64,000 nucleotides of DNA from Herbaspirillum sp. meg3 (lineage in GTDB: Bacteria; Pseudomonadota; Gammaproteobacteria; Burkholderiales; Burkholderiaceae_D): assembly GCF_002257565.1 (NCBI RefSeq), contig NZ_CP022736.1, forward strand, positions 1,736,001-1,800,000. Reading direction: 5' to 3'. Shown here piece by piece: positions 51,472-59,959 of this stretch (the first letter of the stretch is position 1; every line of letters starts with the position of its first letter). The position numbers and the translations under genes are program-made. The notes under the pieces were generated by a model. It searched no databases. It was not told the DNA's origin and saw nothing but the letters and a program-made list of their open reading frames with translations.

Positions 51472-51758
51472 CTGGCTCGTTCCTTCAAATGGTCGATCAG
51501 GCGAAAATTAGCGCCGATGATTGAAAAACCTGGCTGCAAGGACGCAAGAGTGCGTCGACAACATGGCGAGTATTGTGACGCGGACAAGCATTTGACGCAA
51601 TTGCTGTTACTACATCGATTCGCCGCACCCGCGATAGCGGGGCAGCAGAATAGAGGTGAGTTTGCGGATGGCTGTATCGCAGCTGAGTTAAAGATTGGGC
51701 GGCAATGTCCGTTAATTGAAGACGCGAGTGCAGGATACGAGTGCAGAATGGATACGAC

Positions 51759-52169
51759 ATGAAAATTGATGCGGATAGCAATACGCAAAGTACTGTCTAT
51801 GAAGCGACTCCGGTGAATTCAGCGAATTCGCTAGAGGGCAAAGATATCGCCGCCAATGACAGCAAGACACGCATGCCGACTGATACAGTGACGCTGTCGC
51901 TGTCGGATGCCGCAACGAAGTTGGCAAGCGAACTTTCAGACCTGGCGGCTGCCGTTGCGGCAATGCCCGTGCCGCAACGTCCGCAGCCGGAGATGCAATC
52001 ACAATCAGCACGCCGGAAAAAATCGAAAAATAGTGGCTTGTCGCCGATGCTGGACGTCGATGCGTTCCGTCTGATCCGCGACAAGTTGCGCTCTAAGAAT
52101 CTGGGGCTGCAGGAGCCCGGCCTGATGAAAGATGCGAAAGATGCACTGCAAGAGGCTGCCAAGATCTGA
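51759..52169 (+). CDS. Hypothetical protein with Ala-rich middle and basic C-terminus
   Basis: 136 residues from ATG 51759; an in-frame ATG at 51741 is six codons upstream and neither has a good ribosome site. Ser/Thr/Asp-rich N-terminus with TDTVTLSLSDAATKLASELSDLAAAVAAMPV, a pattern like flagellar hook-length or anti-sigma-type helices, then RRKKSKN and a conserved-looking helical end (DVDAFRLIRDKLRSKNLGLQEPGLMKDAKDALQEA). Family not recognised; coding is supported by codon bias and a clean frame. Confidence 0.5.
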   Translation: MKIDADSNTQSTVYEATPVNSANSLEGKDIAANDSKTRMPTDTVTLSLSDAATKLASELSDLAAAVAAMPVPQRPQPEMQSQSARRKKSKNSGLSPMLDVDAFRLIRDKLRSKNLGLQEPGLMKDAKDALQEAAKI

Positions 52170-52279
52170 TCGCACGCGTTTTCGCGGCATCTTGCATCGC
52201 AGTTTCATCATTTCCATCTTCTGCAGTGAATGTTGGCAGAGACAAAACAAATCCTGCTCTGCTATAATTGCTGGCTAGT

Positions 52280-52356
52280 CGGGGCGTAGCGCAGCCTGGT
52301 AGCGTACTTGCATGGGGTGCAAGGGGTCGAGTGTTCGAATCACTCCGTCCCGACCA
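52280..52356 (+). tRNA. tRNA-Pro (anticodon GGG)
   Basis: 77 bases, acceptor CGGGGCG/CGTCCCG, D-arm GCGCAGCCTGGTAGCGC, anticodon stem CTTGC/GCAAG around ATGGGGT (anticodon GGG), T-arm GTGTTCGAATCAC, encoded CCA. TATAAT stands at 52263-52268, 11 bases before it. Followed by a terminator. Confidence 0.97.
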
Positions 52357-52365
52357 AAGAAATCG

Positions 52366-52398
52366 AAGGGTTACAAGCTTTTGCTTGTGACCCTTTTT
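52366..52398 (+). terminator. Terminator of tRNA-Pro
   Basis: AAGGGTTACAAGC / GCTTGTGACCCTT stem with one mismatch, a 4-base loop and T5. Confidence 0.9.
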
Positions 52399-52808
52399 CT
52401 TTTTTTGCGCCGCTTGTTATCCTTTTTTCTATTTTGTCCTCATCTTTTATCAGAGCCGGCTTCTGTTCATTTTTTGAAGTTGCCTACCGGCAGGTATGGC
52501 GCAACAGGTATATAAAGATGAGGTGCGGGGTGAAACGCAAGACGAAATGCGCCAGGTCGTGAATGACTAGCCTCAAGGATTCGGCATTGACCCTTCCCGC
52601 ATAAGCTACACGTAAGTTATGCCTTGTAAGCTGCCTTCAAAATAGGAGGAGACTGCGCGCCGGATTGCATAAATAGAAATCGAGGGCGAACCGGCACGGC
52701 GTATCCAGATCTCCTTTCAACGTTGTTCGGACGACATCCGTACTTGCCATATCAACAGCAAATCAATAGCAAACCGGCAAGACGGAAATACTGTGAGGAG
52801 ACTGCCGT
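52399..52808. other. Gene-free stretch upstream of chemoreceptor 2
   Basis: 410 bases without a recognisable gene. It holds the phrase GGAGGAGACTGC (52645-52656), which nearly repeats the ribosome-site phrase GAGGAGACTGC directly before the receptor gene (52795-52805). The receptor promoter is expected here, but I see no clear sigma-28 or sigma-70 consensus. Confidence 0.45.
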
Positions 52809-54533
52809 ATGTTCCAAAGGAAAAGCAGGGTGCTGTCGCGGGCGCTGGATGTGTTGGTGGCCGTGGTGATTCCGGTTGCCGTCGGCGGCGGTGCGTTTGC
52901 CGGGCTGAACGCATCGGGATTGCCGCTTTCAGTATTGTGGCAAGCCGTGGCGGCGACGGCTGTGGCGGTGATCTTGTCCAGCCTTGCGAGCAGGCGCGGT
53001 AACGCGGATCAAGGCGTCAGCTTCGTCGACAAGATCGGCAGCGAAATCGATCACATCATGATCGGCGCGGCGGAGACTTCTTATTTTGTCGATTCCATCA
53101 AGAATAAAATCGGACAGGACGTGCAAGCGGCTAATGGCATCGTCGCAGGTTCCGAGCAGAACGCCAGCACCACCGAGCAAATTGCTGCCAATGCCGAGCG
53201 TGCTTCCAAGGTTGCTGCCGACGTACGCTCGGAAAGTGTGGCAGGTCGTGCTGAAGTCGATTTGGGATTGGCGCAGATCAGCAAGGCACGCCATGATGCG
53301 CAGAACGCTTCGGCCATGATGTCTGCGTTGCAGGAAAAATCCAAGCGCATCCACGGCATCACCGAAGTGATCAGTGAGATCGCGGCGCGCACCAATCTGC
53401 TGGCGTTGAATGCTGCGATCGAAGCGGCGCGCGCGGGTGAGCATGGCCGTGGGTTTGCCGTTGTGGCCGGTGAAGTGCGTCAACTGGCGCAACGCACGAA
53501 AGAGGCAACCGATGACATCGGTGCGATGGTACGGTCCATCACGGAAGAGGCGGAACGCGCTGCCGGTGGTATGCAGGCGCTGAGCGTCAAAGTGCAGGAA
53601 GCGTCACAGAATGTTGAGCGGGTACATGGCTTCCTCGGCAATATCGAGCGATCGGCTGCCATCTCTGAGGAAGAGATTCAACAGATCGCCCGTGCGTCTC
53701 GCGAACACGTGGAAACTACGCATCGGATTGCGGAGGCGATCCTGAAGATTCGTGACGGCATGCTGGCAACCGATATCGAATTGCCGCGCGTTGCTGCGTC
53801 GGCGATGGCTTTGTCGGAGCGTGCTGAACTGGTGTACGACGCGATCGTGGAAAGCAACGCGAAGACTCAGCACGACGATATCCAGAAAGCCGCTGCGGTC
53901 ACCGCCAAACGCATCGGGAAATTATTCGAAGAGGCGATTGCGGCAGGGCGTATTACGGAGGCGGCGTTGTTTGATCGCACTTACAAGCCGATTCCCAACA
54001 CGAATCCACCCAAGCACACCACACAGTTCGATACGTTTACTGATCGCGTGCTGCCGGATGTCCAGGAGGGATTGCTGGAAGCGATGCCGCAATTGGCGTA
54101 TGCCGGCGCTGTCGATAACAACGGTTACTTTCCCACGCACAATAAGAAGTTTTCCAAGCCGCTAACCGGCGACTACGATACCGATCTGGTGAACAACCGT
54201 ACCAAGCGCATATTCAGCGACCGCACCGGAAAGCGTTGCGGCGCGAATACAAAGTCATTTCTCTTGCAAACCTATAAGCGCGACACCGGTGAGGTCATGC
54301 ATGACCTGTCAGTACCCATTTACGTTAACGGCAAGCACTGGGGTGGTTTTCGCGTCGGGTATCGGTCCAGTCAGGCTGAGGCAGGCGTGCCGGTCGCGAC
54401 AACCGGTGCGGCTGTCGTGTCGCAAAACGTCGGAACGCCGTCAGGAAAACCGTCAGAAAAGCCGGCTAAGCAGCTAACCACGGCGAGCAAGATCGAGAAC
54501 AGCAAGGGATTGGTGCGCCAGATCTCGGCTTGA
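52809..54533 (+). CDS. Methyl-accepting chemotaxis protein with C-terminal Cache-like domain
   Basis: 574 residues, ribosome site GAGGAGAC. Two membrane helices close together (about 12-34 and 38-58) leave almost no periplasmic part. The signalling hairpin follows (residues about 80-330, tip IAARTNLLALNAAIEAARAGEHGRGFAVVAGEVRQLAQRT). After it, from about 385, a further domain has TRIFSDRTGKRC, FLLQTYKRDTGEVMHDLSVPIYVNGKHWGGFRVGY, the strand pattern of a Cache/PAS sensor. So the sensor is cytoplasmic and sits after, not before, the signalling part. An Ala/Pro/Lys-rich tail ends the protein. Confidence 0.88.
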   Translation: MFQRKSRVLSRALDVLVAVVIPVAVGGGAFAGLNASGLPLSVLWQAVAATAVAVILSSLASRRGNADQGVSFVDKIGSEIDHIMIGAAETSYFVDSIKNKIGQDVQAANGIVAGSEQNASTTEQIAANAERASKVAADVRSESVAGRAEVDLGLAQISKARHDAQNASAMMSALQEKSKRIHGITEVISEIAARTNLLALNAAIEAARAGEHGRGFAVVAGEVRQLAQRTKEATDDIGAMVRSITEEAERAAGGMQALSVKVQEASQNVERVHGFLGNIERSAAISEEEIQQIARASREHVETTHRIAEAILKIRDGMLATDIELPRVAASAMALSERAELVYDAIVESNAKTQHDDIQKAAAVTAKRIGKLFEEAIAAGRITEAALFDRTYKPIPNTNPPKHTTQFDTFTDRVLPDVQEGLLEAMPQLAYAGAVDNNGYFPTHNKKFSKPLTGDYDTDLVNNRTKRIFSDRTGKRCGANTKSFLLQTYKRDTGEVMHDLSVPIYVNGKHWGGFRVGYRSSQAEAGVPVATTGAAVVSQNVGTPSGKPSEKPAKQLTTASKIENSKGLVRQISA

Positions 54534-54627
54534 ACAGCTTGACCGTGCAGGGCAGGTTGATAGACTATTCGACAACGGGGGTATCTGTCTCAGAATCGGG
54601 CAGGCCGACTAGAAAAGGAAAATCAAC

Positions 54628-55494
54628 TTGAAACCTGCGCCACAGAATAAGCTTGATTCTGTCAAAGAGTTCGATTTTACCAATCGTGATTTTGACCGGG
54701 TCCGCGACCTGATTTACAAGCGTGCCGGCATCGCCCTTGCAGAAAGCAAGCAGGAAATGGTCTATAGCCGGCTGGCCCGGCGGCTGCGTGCGACCGGTAT
54801 CGGCTCGTTCGTTCAATATCTGGATTTGTTGGAGCGAGGTGGCGATGCGGATGAGTGGGAAGCCTTTACCAATGCGCTGACAACCAATCTGACGTCATTT
54901 TTCCGCGAATCGCATCATTTCCCTATCCTTGCCGATTTCGTCAAAACGCTGAAGGAACCGGTTACGGTCTGGTGTTCTGCCGCTTCAACGGGCGAAGAGC
55001 CATACACCATCGCCATGACGCTCTGTGAAGCCTATGGCAGCCTCACGCCGCCGGCGCAGATCATTGCCACCGATATCGATACCAACGTACTGGCGACCGG
55101 TGCCAATGGCGTATATCCGATGGAGCGCATCGACAAGTTGTCGCCTGAGCGAGTGAAAAAATTCTTCCTTCGCGGCAAGGGTAATCAGGAAGGGTATGTC
55201 CGCGTACGTCCGGAGTTGCGCAAGATGGTCACCTTCAAGCAACTGAACCTGCTTGGCGACAGCTGGCCGGTGCAAGGGCAGTTTGACGTTATTTTTTGCC
55301 GCAACGTGATGATCTATTTCGATAAACCGACGCAGAGCAAAATTCTGTCTCGTTTTGTTCCGCTGATGAAGTCGCACGCCTTGTTGTTCGCCGGCCATTC
55401 AGAGAATTTCTTGTACGTGTCGGATGCATTGAAGTTGAAGGGTAAGACTGTTTACGAACTTAACGCGGCGTCACAGCGCAAAGTGGGGAAATAA
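54628..55494 (+). CDS. cheR: Chemoreceptor methyltransferase CheR
   Basis: 288 residues starting at TTG 54628, with AAAAGGAAAA just upstream and no nearby in-frame ATG that keeps the N-domain whole. N-terminal helical domain (FDRVRDLIYKRAGIALAESKQEMVYSRLARRLR), SAM-binding VTVWCSAASTGEEPYTIAM, ATDIDTNVL, FDVIFCRNVMIYFD and GHSENF. It methylates glutamates of the receptors using S-adenosylmethionine, in the cytoplasm. First gene of the chemotaxis run; 3 bp before cheD. Confidence 0.95.
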   Translation: MKPAPQNKLDSVKEFDFTNRDFDRVRDLIYKRAGIALAESKQEMVYSRLARRLRATGIGSFVQYLDLLERGGDADEWEAFTNALTTNLTSFFRESHHFPILADFVKTLKEPVTVWCSAASTGEEPYTIAMTLCEAYGSLTPPAQIIATDIDTNVLATGANGVYPMERIDKLSPERVKKFFLRGKGNQEGYVRVRPELRKMVTFKQLNLLGDSWPVQGQFDVIFCRNVMIYFDKPTQSKILSRFVPLMKSHALLFAGHSENFLYVSDALKLKGKTVYELNAASQRKVGK

Positions 55495-55497
55495 ATC

Positions 55498-56103
55498 ATG
55501 AATCCCCAAGGTCAGGATCAATTCGCATCCAACGTTTATTACGACCGTACCTTCGACTGCGACGCGGCGAAGATACTGCCAGGTGAATACTATTTCACGC
55601 ACAAAGACATGATGATCGTCACCGTGCTGGGATCGTGTGTGTCGGCGTGCATCCGCGACCGTGTCACCGGTATCGGCGGGATGAATCATTTCATGTTGCC
55701 CGACAGCGGTGACGGCGACAGCCCCATTTCAGCATCGATGCGCTACGGCACCTACGCCATGGAAATTCTGATCAACGACGTGCTCAAAGCAGGTGCGCGG
55801 CGTGAAAACCTGGAGGCGAAGGTATTCGGTGGCGGCAATGTATTGCGCGGGTTTATCGCCATCAACGTTGGCGAGCGCAATGCGCAGTTCGTCCGGGATT
55901 ATCTGAAGGCGGAGAATATTCGTGTCGTGGCCGAAGATCTCAATGACATTTGGCCGCGCAAGGTGTATTTTTTCCCGCGGACCGGCAAAGTGCTGGTTAA
56001 AAAGCTCAAACAACTGCACAACAATACGCTGGTAAACCGCGAGCAGGACTACGCCAGCAAGTTGGTTACGAAACCAATTGGCGGCGCGGTCGACTTGTTT
56101 TAA
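55498..56103 (+). CDS. cheD: Chemoreceptor glutamine deamidase CheD
   Basis: 201 residues. Catalytic Cys C47 in VTVLGSCVSACIRD, His H64 in GGMNHFMLP, and the Thr/Gly-rich KVFGGGNVLRGFIAINVGERNAQFVRDYL. It deamidates receptor glutamines and so presets receptor signalling. Coupled tightly to cheR and followed by cheB after 93 bases, the usual betaproteobacterial order. Confidence 0.95.
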   Translation: MNPQGQDQFASNVYYDRTFDCDAAKILPGEYYFTHKDMMIVTVLGSCVSACIRDRVTGIGGMNHFMLPDSGDGDSPISASMRYGTYAMEILINDVLKAGARRENLEAKVFGGGNVLRGFIAINVGERNAQFVRDYLKAENIRVVAEDLNDIWPRKVYFFPRTGKVLVKKLKQLHNNTLVNREQDYASKLVTKPIGGAVDLF

Positions 56104-56196
56104 AGTCGGGCTTGCTCCCTGCAGGGCGAGTTGTACAATGGTTTATAGGCTTCTACGCGTGCGTGCAGAAGCAAGTTTCTGGAAAGTACTGATCGT

Positions 56197-57276
56197 ATGA
56201 AAATAAAAGTATTGATCGTTGACGATTCGGCATTGATCCGTAGCGTCATGAAGGAGATCATCGGCAGCCAGCCAGATATGGAAGTCGTGGGCGTGGCCCC
56301 TGACCCTATCATTGCGCGTGATTTAATCAAGCAGACCAACCCGGATGTATTGACGCTGGACGTCGAAATGCCGCGCATGGACGGTCTCGACTTCCTCGAA
56401 AAATTGATGCGCTTGCGGCCGATGCCAGTGGTAATGGTCTCGTCGCTGACCGAGCGCGGATCTGAAATCACCTTGCGTGCGCTGGAATTGGGCGCCGTCG
56501 ACTTCGTCACGAAACCAAAGATTTCGATTCAGAGCGGCATGCAGGAATACACCGACATGATCGCGGACAAGATTCGCGCGGCGTCGAAGGCGAGTATTCG
56601 TCCGCGTGCAATTCCGCATCCGGACTCGCATAAGACAGCAGGCGGCGAGCCGCTGCCGCAGATGCGCAATCCGCTGCTGTCGAGCGAAAAGCTGATCATC
56701 ATCGGCGCCTCCACAGGTGGAACTGAAGCAATCAAGGAATTCCTGATCAAGATGCCATCGGATTGTCCGGGCATTCTGATCACGCAACACATGCCGGAAG
56801 GTTTTACGCGGTCGTTCGCGCAGCGTCTGGACAATCTGTGCAAGATTTCGGTCAAGGAAGCTGCCGGCAACGAGCGTATCTTGCCGGGCCATGCCTACAT
56901 CGCGCCAGGACATTCGCATCTCAAGCTCGTGCGCAGCGGCGCCAATTACATGACTCAGCTTGATCAGGGGCCGCCGGTTAATCGTCACCGGCCTTCGGTC
57001 GATGTGCTGTTTAGCTCGGCTGCAGCGTGCGCCGGCAAGAACGCGTTAGGTGTGATTTTGACCGGTATGGGCAAGGACGGCGCGCTTGGCATGCTGGAAA
57101 TGCGTAATGCCGGTGCCTACAATTTTGCGCAGGATGAGGCGTCTTGCGTCGTCTTCGGCATGCCGCGTGAAGCGATTGCCGTTGGCGGTGCACATGAGGT
57201 ATTGTCTCTGCAGGCCATGCCAGGCCGGGTGATGAGCTATCTGGCAGAGCACGGTAGCCGTGCATTGCGAGTGTAG
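56197..57276 (+). CDS. cheB: Chemotaxis methylesterase/response regulator CheB
   Basis: 359 residues: receiver domain with phospho-site D55 (VLTLDVEMPRMDG), linker, then the esterase domain with the catalytic triad S172 (IGASTGGTEAI), H198 (TQHMPEGFT) and D294 (GMGKDGALGM). It removes receptor methyl groups when phosphorylated by CheA, giving adaptation with CheR. CheA and CheW are not in the window; they probably lie elsewhere. Confidence 0.96.
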   Translation: MKIKVLIVDDSALIRSVMKEIIGSQPDMEVVGVAPDPIIARDLIKQTNPDVLTLDVEMPRMDGLDFLEKLMRLRPMPVVMVSSLTERGSEITLRALELGAVDFVTKPKISIQSGMQEYTDMIADKIRAASKASIRPRAIPHPDSHKTAGGEPLPQMRNPLLSSEKLIIIGASTGGTEAIKEFLIKMPSDCPGILITQHMPEGFTRSFAQRLDNLCKISVKEAAGNERILPGHAYIAPGHSHLKLVRSGANYMTQLDQGPPVNRHRPSVDVLFSSAAACAGKNALGVILTGMGKDGALGMLEMRNAGAYNFAQDEASCVVFGMPREAIAVGGAHEVLSLQAMPGRVMSYLAEHGSRALRV

Positions 57277-57422
57277 TTCGAGTACCATGCAGCCCATCGC
57301 AGAATAAGATGCTCAGTAGTAGCACATTGGCAAATGCCTGGATTTTGTAGGACAGGGCCTCAAGTTCGCTGTATTCGTGTCGTTATCGTCAACAATTGTT
57401 TTGAATCAATGGAGTAATAGTC

Positions 57423-57818
57423 ATGGCAGGCCCAAATACCAAGTTTCTCGTTGTAGACGATTTCTCCACGATGCGCCGCATCGTCCGGAACCTGCTTAAA
57501 GAGCTGGGTTACACCAACGTGGATGAAGCCGAAGACGGCGTGCAAGCATTGCACAAGCTGCGCAGCGATCAATTCGACTTCGTGGTTTCCGATTGGAACA
57601 TGCCTAACATGGACGGTCTGACCATGTTGCAGGAAATCCGTAAAGATCCGGCGCTGTCGAAGCTGCCGGTCTTGATGGTAACGGCAGAAGCCAAAAAGGA
57701 AAACATTGTTGCTGCAGCGCAAGCTGGTGCCAATGGATATGTGGTCAAGCCATTCACGGCCGCTACCCTGGACGAAAAGCTCGGCAAGATCTTCGAAAAG
57801 CTGGATGCCGGAGGCTAA
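57423..57818 (+). CDS. cheY: Chemotaxis response regulator CheY
   Basis: 131 residues, a single receiver domain with D12, D13, phospho-site D57, T87 and K109, in exact Escherichia coli numbering, and the typical TKFLVVDDFSTMRRIVRNLLKELGYTN start. Phospho-CheY binds the flagellar switch protein FliM. It ends one base before the cheZ start. Confidence 0.97.
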   Translation: MAGPNTKFLVVDDFSTMRRIVRNLLKELGYTNVDEAEDGVQALHKLRSDQFDFVVSDWNMPNMDGLTMLQEIRKDPALSKLPVLMVTAEAKKENIVAAAQAGANGYVVKPFTAATLDEKLGKIFEKLDAGG

Positions 57819-57819
57819 C

Positions 57820-58482
57820 GTGGATACTGCATCCCAAGGAGCAGTACCTCCGGGAGCGGAAGCGGCACCTCCGGGTGCGGATCAGCAAGATCAGTTTCTG
57901 GTCCGAATTGGCCACATGACGCGCAGTTTGCACGACAATCTGCGCGGCTTGGGATTTGACCGTTTGCTGGAAAAAGCCGCTAGCGATATGCCCGATGCGC
58001 GTGATCGCCTTGAGTATGTGGCGATGATGACTGAGAAGGCGGCGCAACGCGTGCTTACCGCCACGGAAACCGCCGGCCCGATGCAGGATGCGATCGGCGA
58101 CGGTGCCGGCACCCTTGCTGCAGAATGGAAAGCTGTCACGGACGCAGGTTTTTCGGAAGCGGCGTACCGTGCAATGGCGGAAAAGACCCAGCGGTACCTC
58201 GATTCCACACGCGAAAACGTCACGCTGACCAAGCAGCAACTGCTGGACATCATGATGGCGCAGGATTTTCAGGATCTGACCGGGCAGGTGATCAAGCGTG
58301 TCACAGCCCTTGCGCACGACATCGAGAGTCAGCTGGTGCAGCTGTTGGTGGACTATTCGCCGCCGGAAGCAAAGCGTGAAGACAACGGCTTGCTCAACGG
58401 CCCGCAGATCAATCCGACCGGTACAAATGTCATTGCCAATCAAAGTCAGGTTGATGACTTGTTGGAAAGTCTGGGTTTCTGA
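57820..58482 (+). CDS. cheZ: Chemotaxis protein phosphatase CheZ
   Basis: 220 residues starting at GTG 57820, with GGAGG 5 bases upstream. The dimeric helical-hairpin protein shows the catalytic D152 and Q156 in AQDFQDLTGQVIKR and the C-terminal CheY-binding peptide SQVDDLLESLGF. The first 22 residues are a Pro/Gly/Ala-rich disordered lead. It dephosphorylates CheY-P. Presence of CheZ separates beta/gammaproteobacteria from most other groups. Confidence 0.95.
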   Translation: MDTASQGAVPPGAEAAPPGADQQDQFLVRIGHMTRSLHDNLRGLGFDRLLEKAASDMPDARDRLEYVAMMTEKAAQRVLTATETAGPMQDAIGDGAGTLAAEWKAVTDAGFSEAAYRAMAEKTQRYLDSTRENVTLTKQQLLDIMMAQDFQDLTGQVIKRVTALAHDIESQLVQLLVDYSPPEAKREDNGLLNGPQINPTGTNVIANQSQVDDLLESLGF

Positions 58483-58777
58483 ATTGGTATTCAGTCGTAC
58501 CTGATTGAATTTGTTGCTTTTTGTTGTTTATTAGTTAATTCCGCAACGAGCCTCGCCGGGCAAGATTTAAATTTCAGCCCGGTGCAGGTTTTCTCCTTCC
58601 ACGTTTCTGCCGTCTCCCCTCTGAAGGCAGACTTGGCGTGCTTTTCCTCTCCCGAAATACGGGGCGTTTCGCCCCTTGTTCTCGCGATGATTTGGTGCCT
58701 CTCTCGCCAATAATTCTCCCTGATAGTCTCAAAATTCCGTCCTTACAAGCGGAAAGCAGCAATACAGGGGAGCGGCA
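58483..58777. promoter_or_regulatory. Spacer between cheZ and flhB
   Basis: 295 bases with two stems: GCCGGGC/GCCCGGT (near 58555-58585) and GGGGCG-TTT-CGCCCC (58661-58675). Either could end the cheZ transcript, though T runs are weak. GCCAATAA at 58709-58716 resembles the sigma-28 -10 box GCCGATAA, but no TAAA-type -35 lies at the right distance. A separate promoter for flhBAF is likely here. Confidence 0.4.
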
Positions 58778-59959
58778 GTGGCCGAAGAAAGCGATCAGGA
58801 ACGGACCGAACAGCCCACGAGCAAACGTATTGAAAAAGCTCGTGAGCAAGGCGACGTGCCGCGCTCGCGCGAGATGGCTACGTGCGTCACATTGTTGATC
58901 GGCGGCAGTACGATCTGGATGTTCACGGGCCCGCTAGTCACCAGTCTGAACCGCATCATGGTGTCCAGCATGACCTTAGAGCGCGAGATGGCCTACGACC
59001 CGGTGCTGTTGTTTAATCACCTAAGTGGGCATTTCATGGAAATCGCGGTTGCGATGATTCCGATTGCCTTCATGATGACGCTGGCAGCAGTCGCATCTCC
59101 TTTGATTCTCGGCGGCTGGTTGTTCAACGGCAGCTCGCTGGTTCCCAAATTTAGCCGCATGAATCCGATCTCGGGATTCATGAACATGTTTTCCATCAAT
59201 TCGCTGGTCGAGCTTGGCAAAGGCATTCTCAAGACCGTTCTGGTGGGGATCGTTGCCTGGCTGGCGATGGAAAGTCATATCGATGCAGTGCTGAACCTCA
59301 GCGTCGAATCGCTGCAGAGCAGCAGCAGTCACATGCCGCATTTGCTGTGGTCCAGCTTCATGATGATGGTGTGCGCCTTGATCGTGATTGCCGTGATTGA
59401 TGTGCCTTATCAATTATGGAACTACAACCGCAAGCTGAAGATGACTCGCCAGGAAGTCAAGGATGAGCACAAGGAATCCGACGGTAACCCGCAGATCAAG
59501 GGCAAGATCCGCGCTCTGCAACGTGCAGCTGCACGCCGCCGCATGATGTCCAACGTGCCGACCGCAGACGTGGTGGTGACCAACCCGACACACTTTGCCG
59601 TGGCGCTCAAGTACAGCGAAGGTTCGATGTCTGCTCCGACCGTGGTCGCGAAAGGTACCGAAGCTGTTGCTGCGAAGATTCGCGAACTTGCACGCGAACA
59701 CAAAGTACCGATTCTTGAGGCGCCGCCATTGGCACGTGCCTTGCATTACCACACTGAAATCGGTGACGAAATCCCCGAGGCGCTCTATACCGCAGTGGCT
59801 GAAGTGTTGGCCTACATCTTCCAGCTGCGCACCTATGGTGCAGGCGGAGGTGTCCGTCCGGAAGAACCGCACGATCTGGATGTACCGAAAGAAATGGACG
59901 ATCCTTTGTACAAACGCAAGGCTGCAATTGCTGCCATTCGAGCTAGGGCAGCGCGATGA
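58778..59959 (+). CDS. flhB: Flagellar type III export switch protein FlhB
   Basis: 393 residues starting at GTG 58778 (AGGGGAG upstream). The N-terminus MAEESDQERTEQPTSKRIEKAREQGDVPRSRE is diagnostic. Four membrane helices follow, then the cytoplasmic domain with the autocleavage site N269-P270-T271-H272, identical in number to enteric FlhB. It switches export from hook to filament substrates. ATGA overlap with flhA. Confidence 0.97.
   Translation: MAEESDQERTEQPTSKRIEKAREQGDVPRSREMATCVTLLIGGSTIWMFTGPLVTSLNRIMVSSMTLEREMAYDPVLLFNHLSGHFMEIAVAMIPIAFMMTLAAVASPLILGGWLFNGSSLVPKFSRMNPISGFMNMFSINSLVELGKGILKTVLVGIVAWLAMESHIDAVLNLSVESLQSSSSHMPHLLWSSFMMMVCALIVIAVIDVPYQLWNYNRKLKMTRQEVKDEHKESDGNPQIKGKIRALQRAAARRRMMSNVPTADVVVTNPTHFAVALKYSEGSMSAPTVVAKGTEAVAAKIRELAREHKVPILEAPPLARALHYHTEIGDEIPEALYTAVAEVLAYIFQLRTYGAGGGVRPEEPHDLDVPKEMDDPLYKRKAAIAAIRARAAR

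Noticed and set aside
58700..58720. Sigma-28 promoter for flhB
   Set aside because: GCCAATAA resembles the -10 box, but no TAAA-type -35 at 14-16 bases is present, and export genes are usually not sigma-28 dependent.
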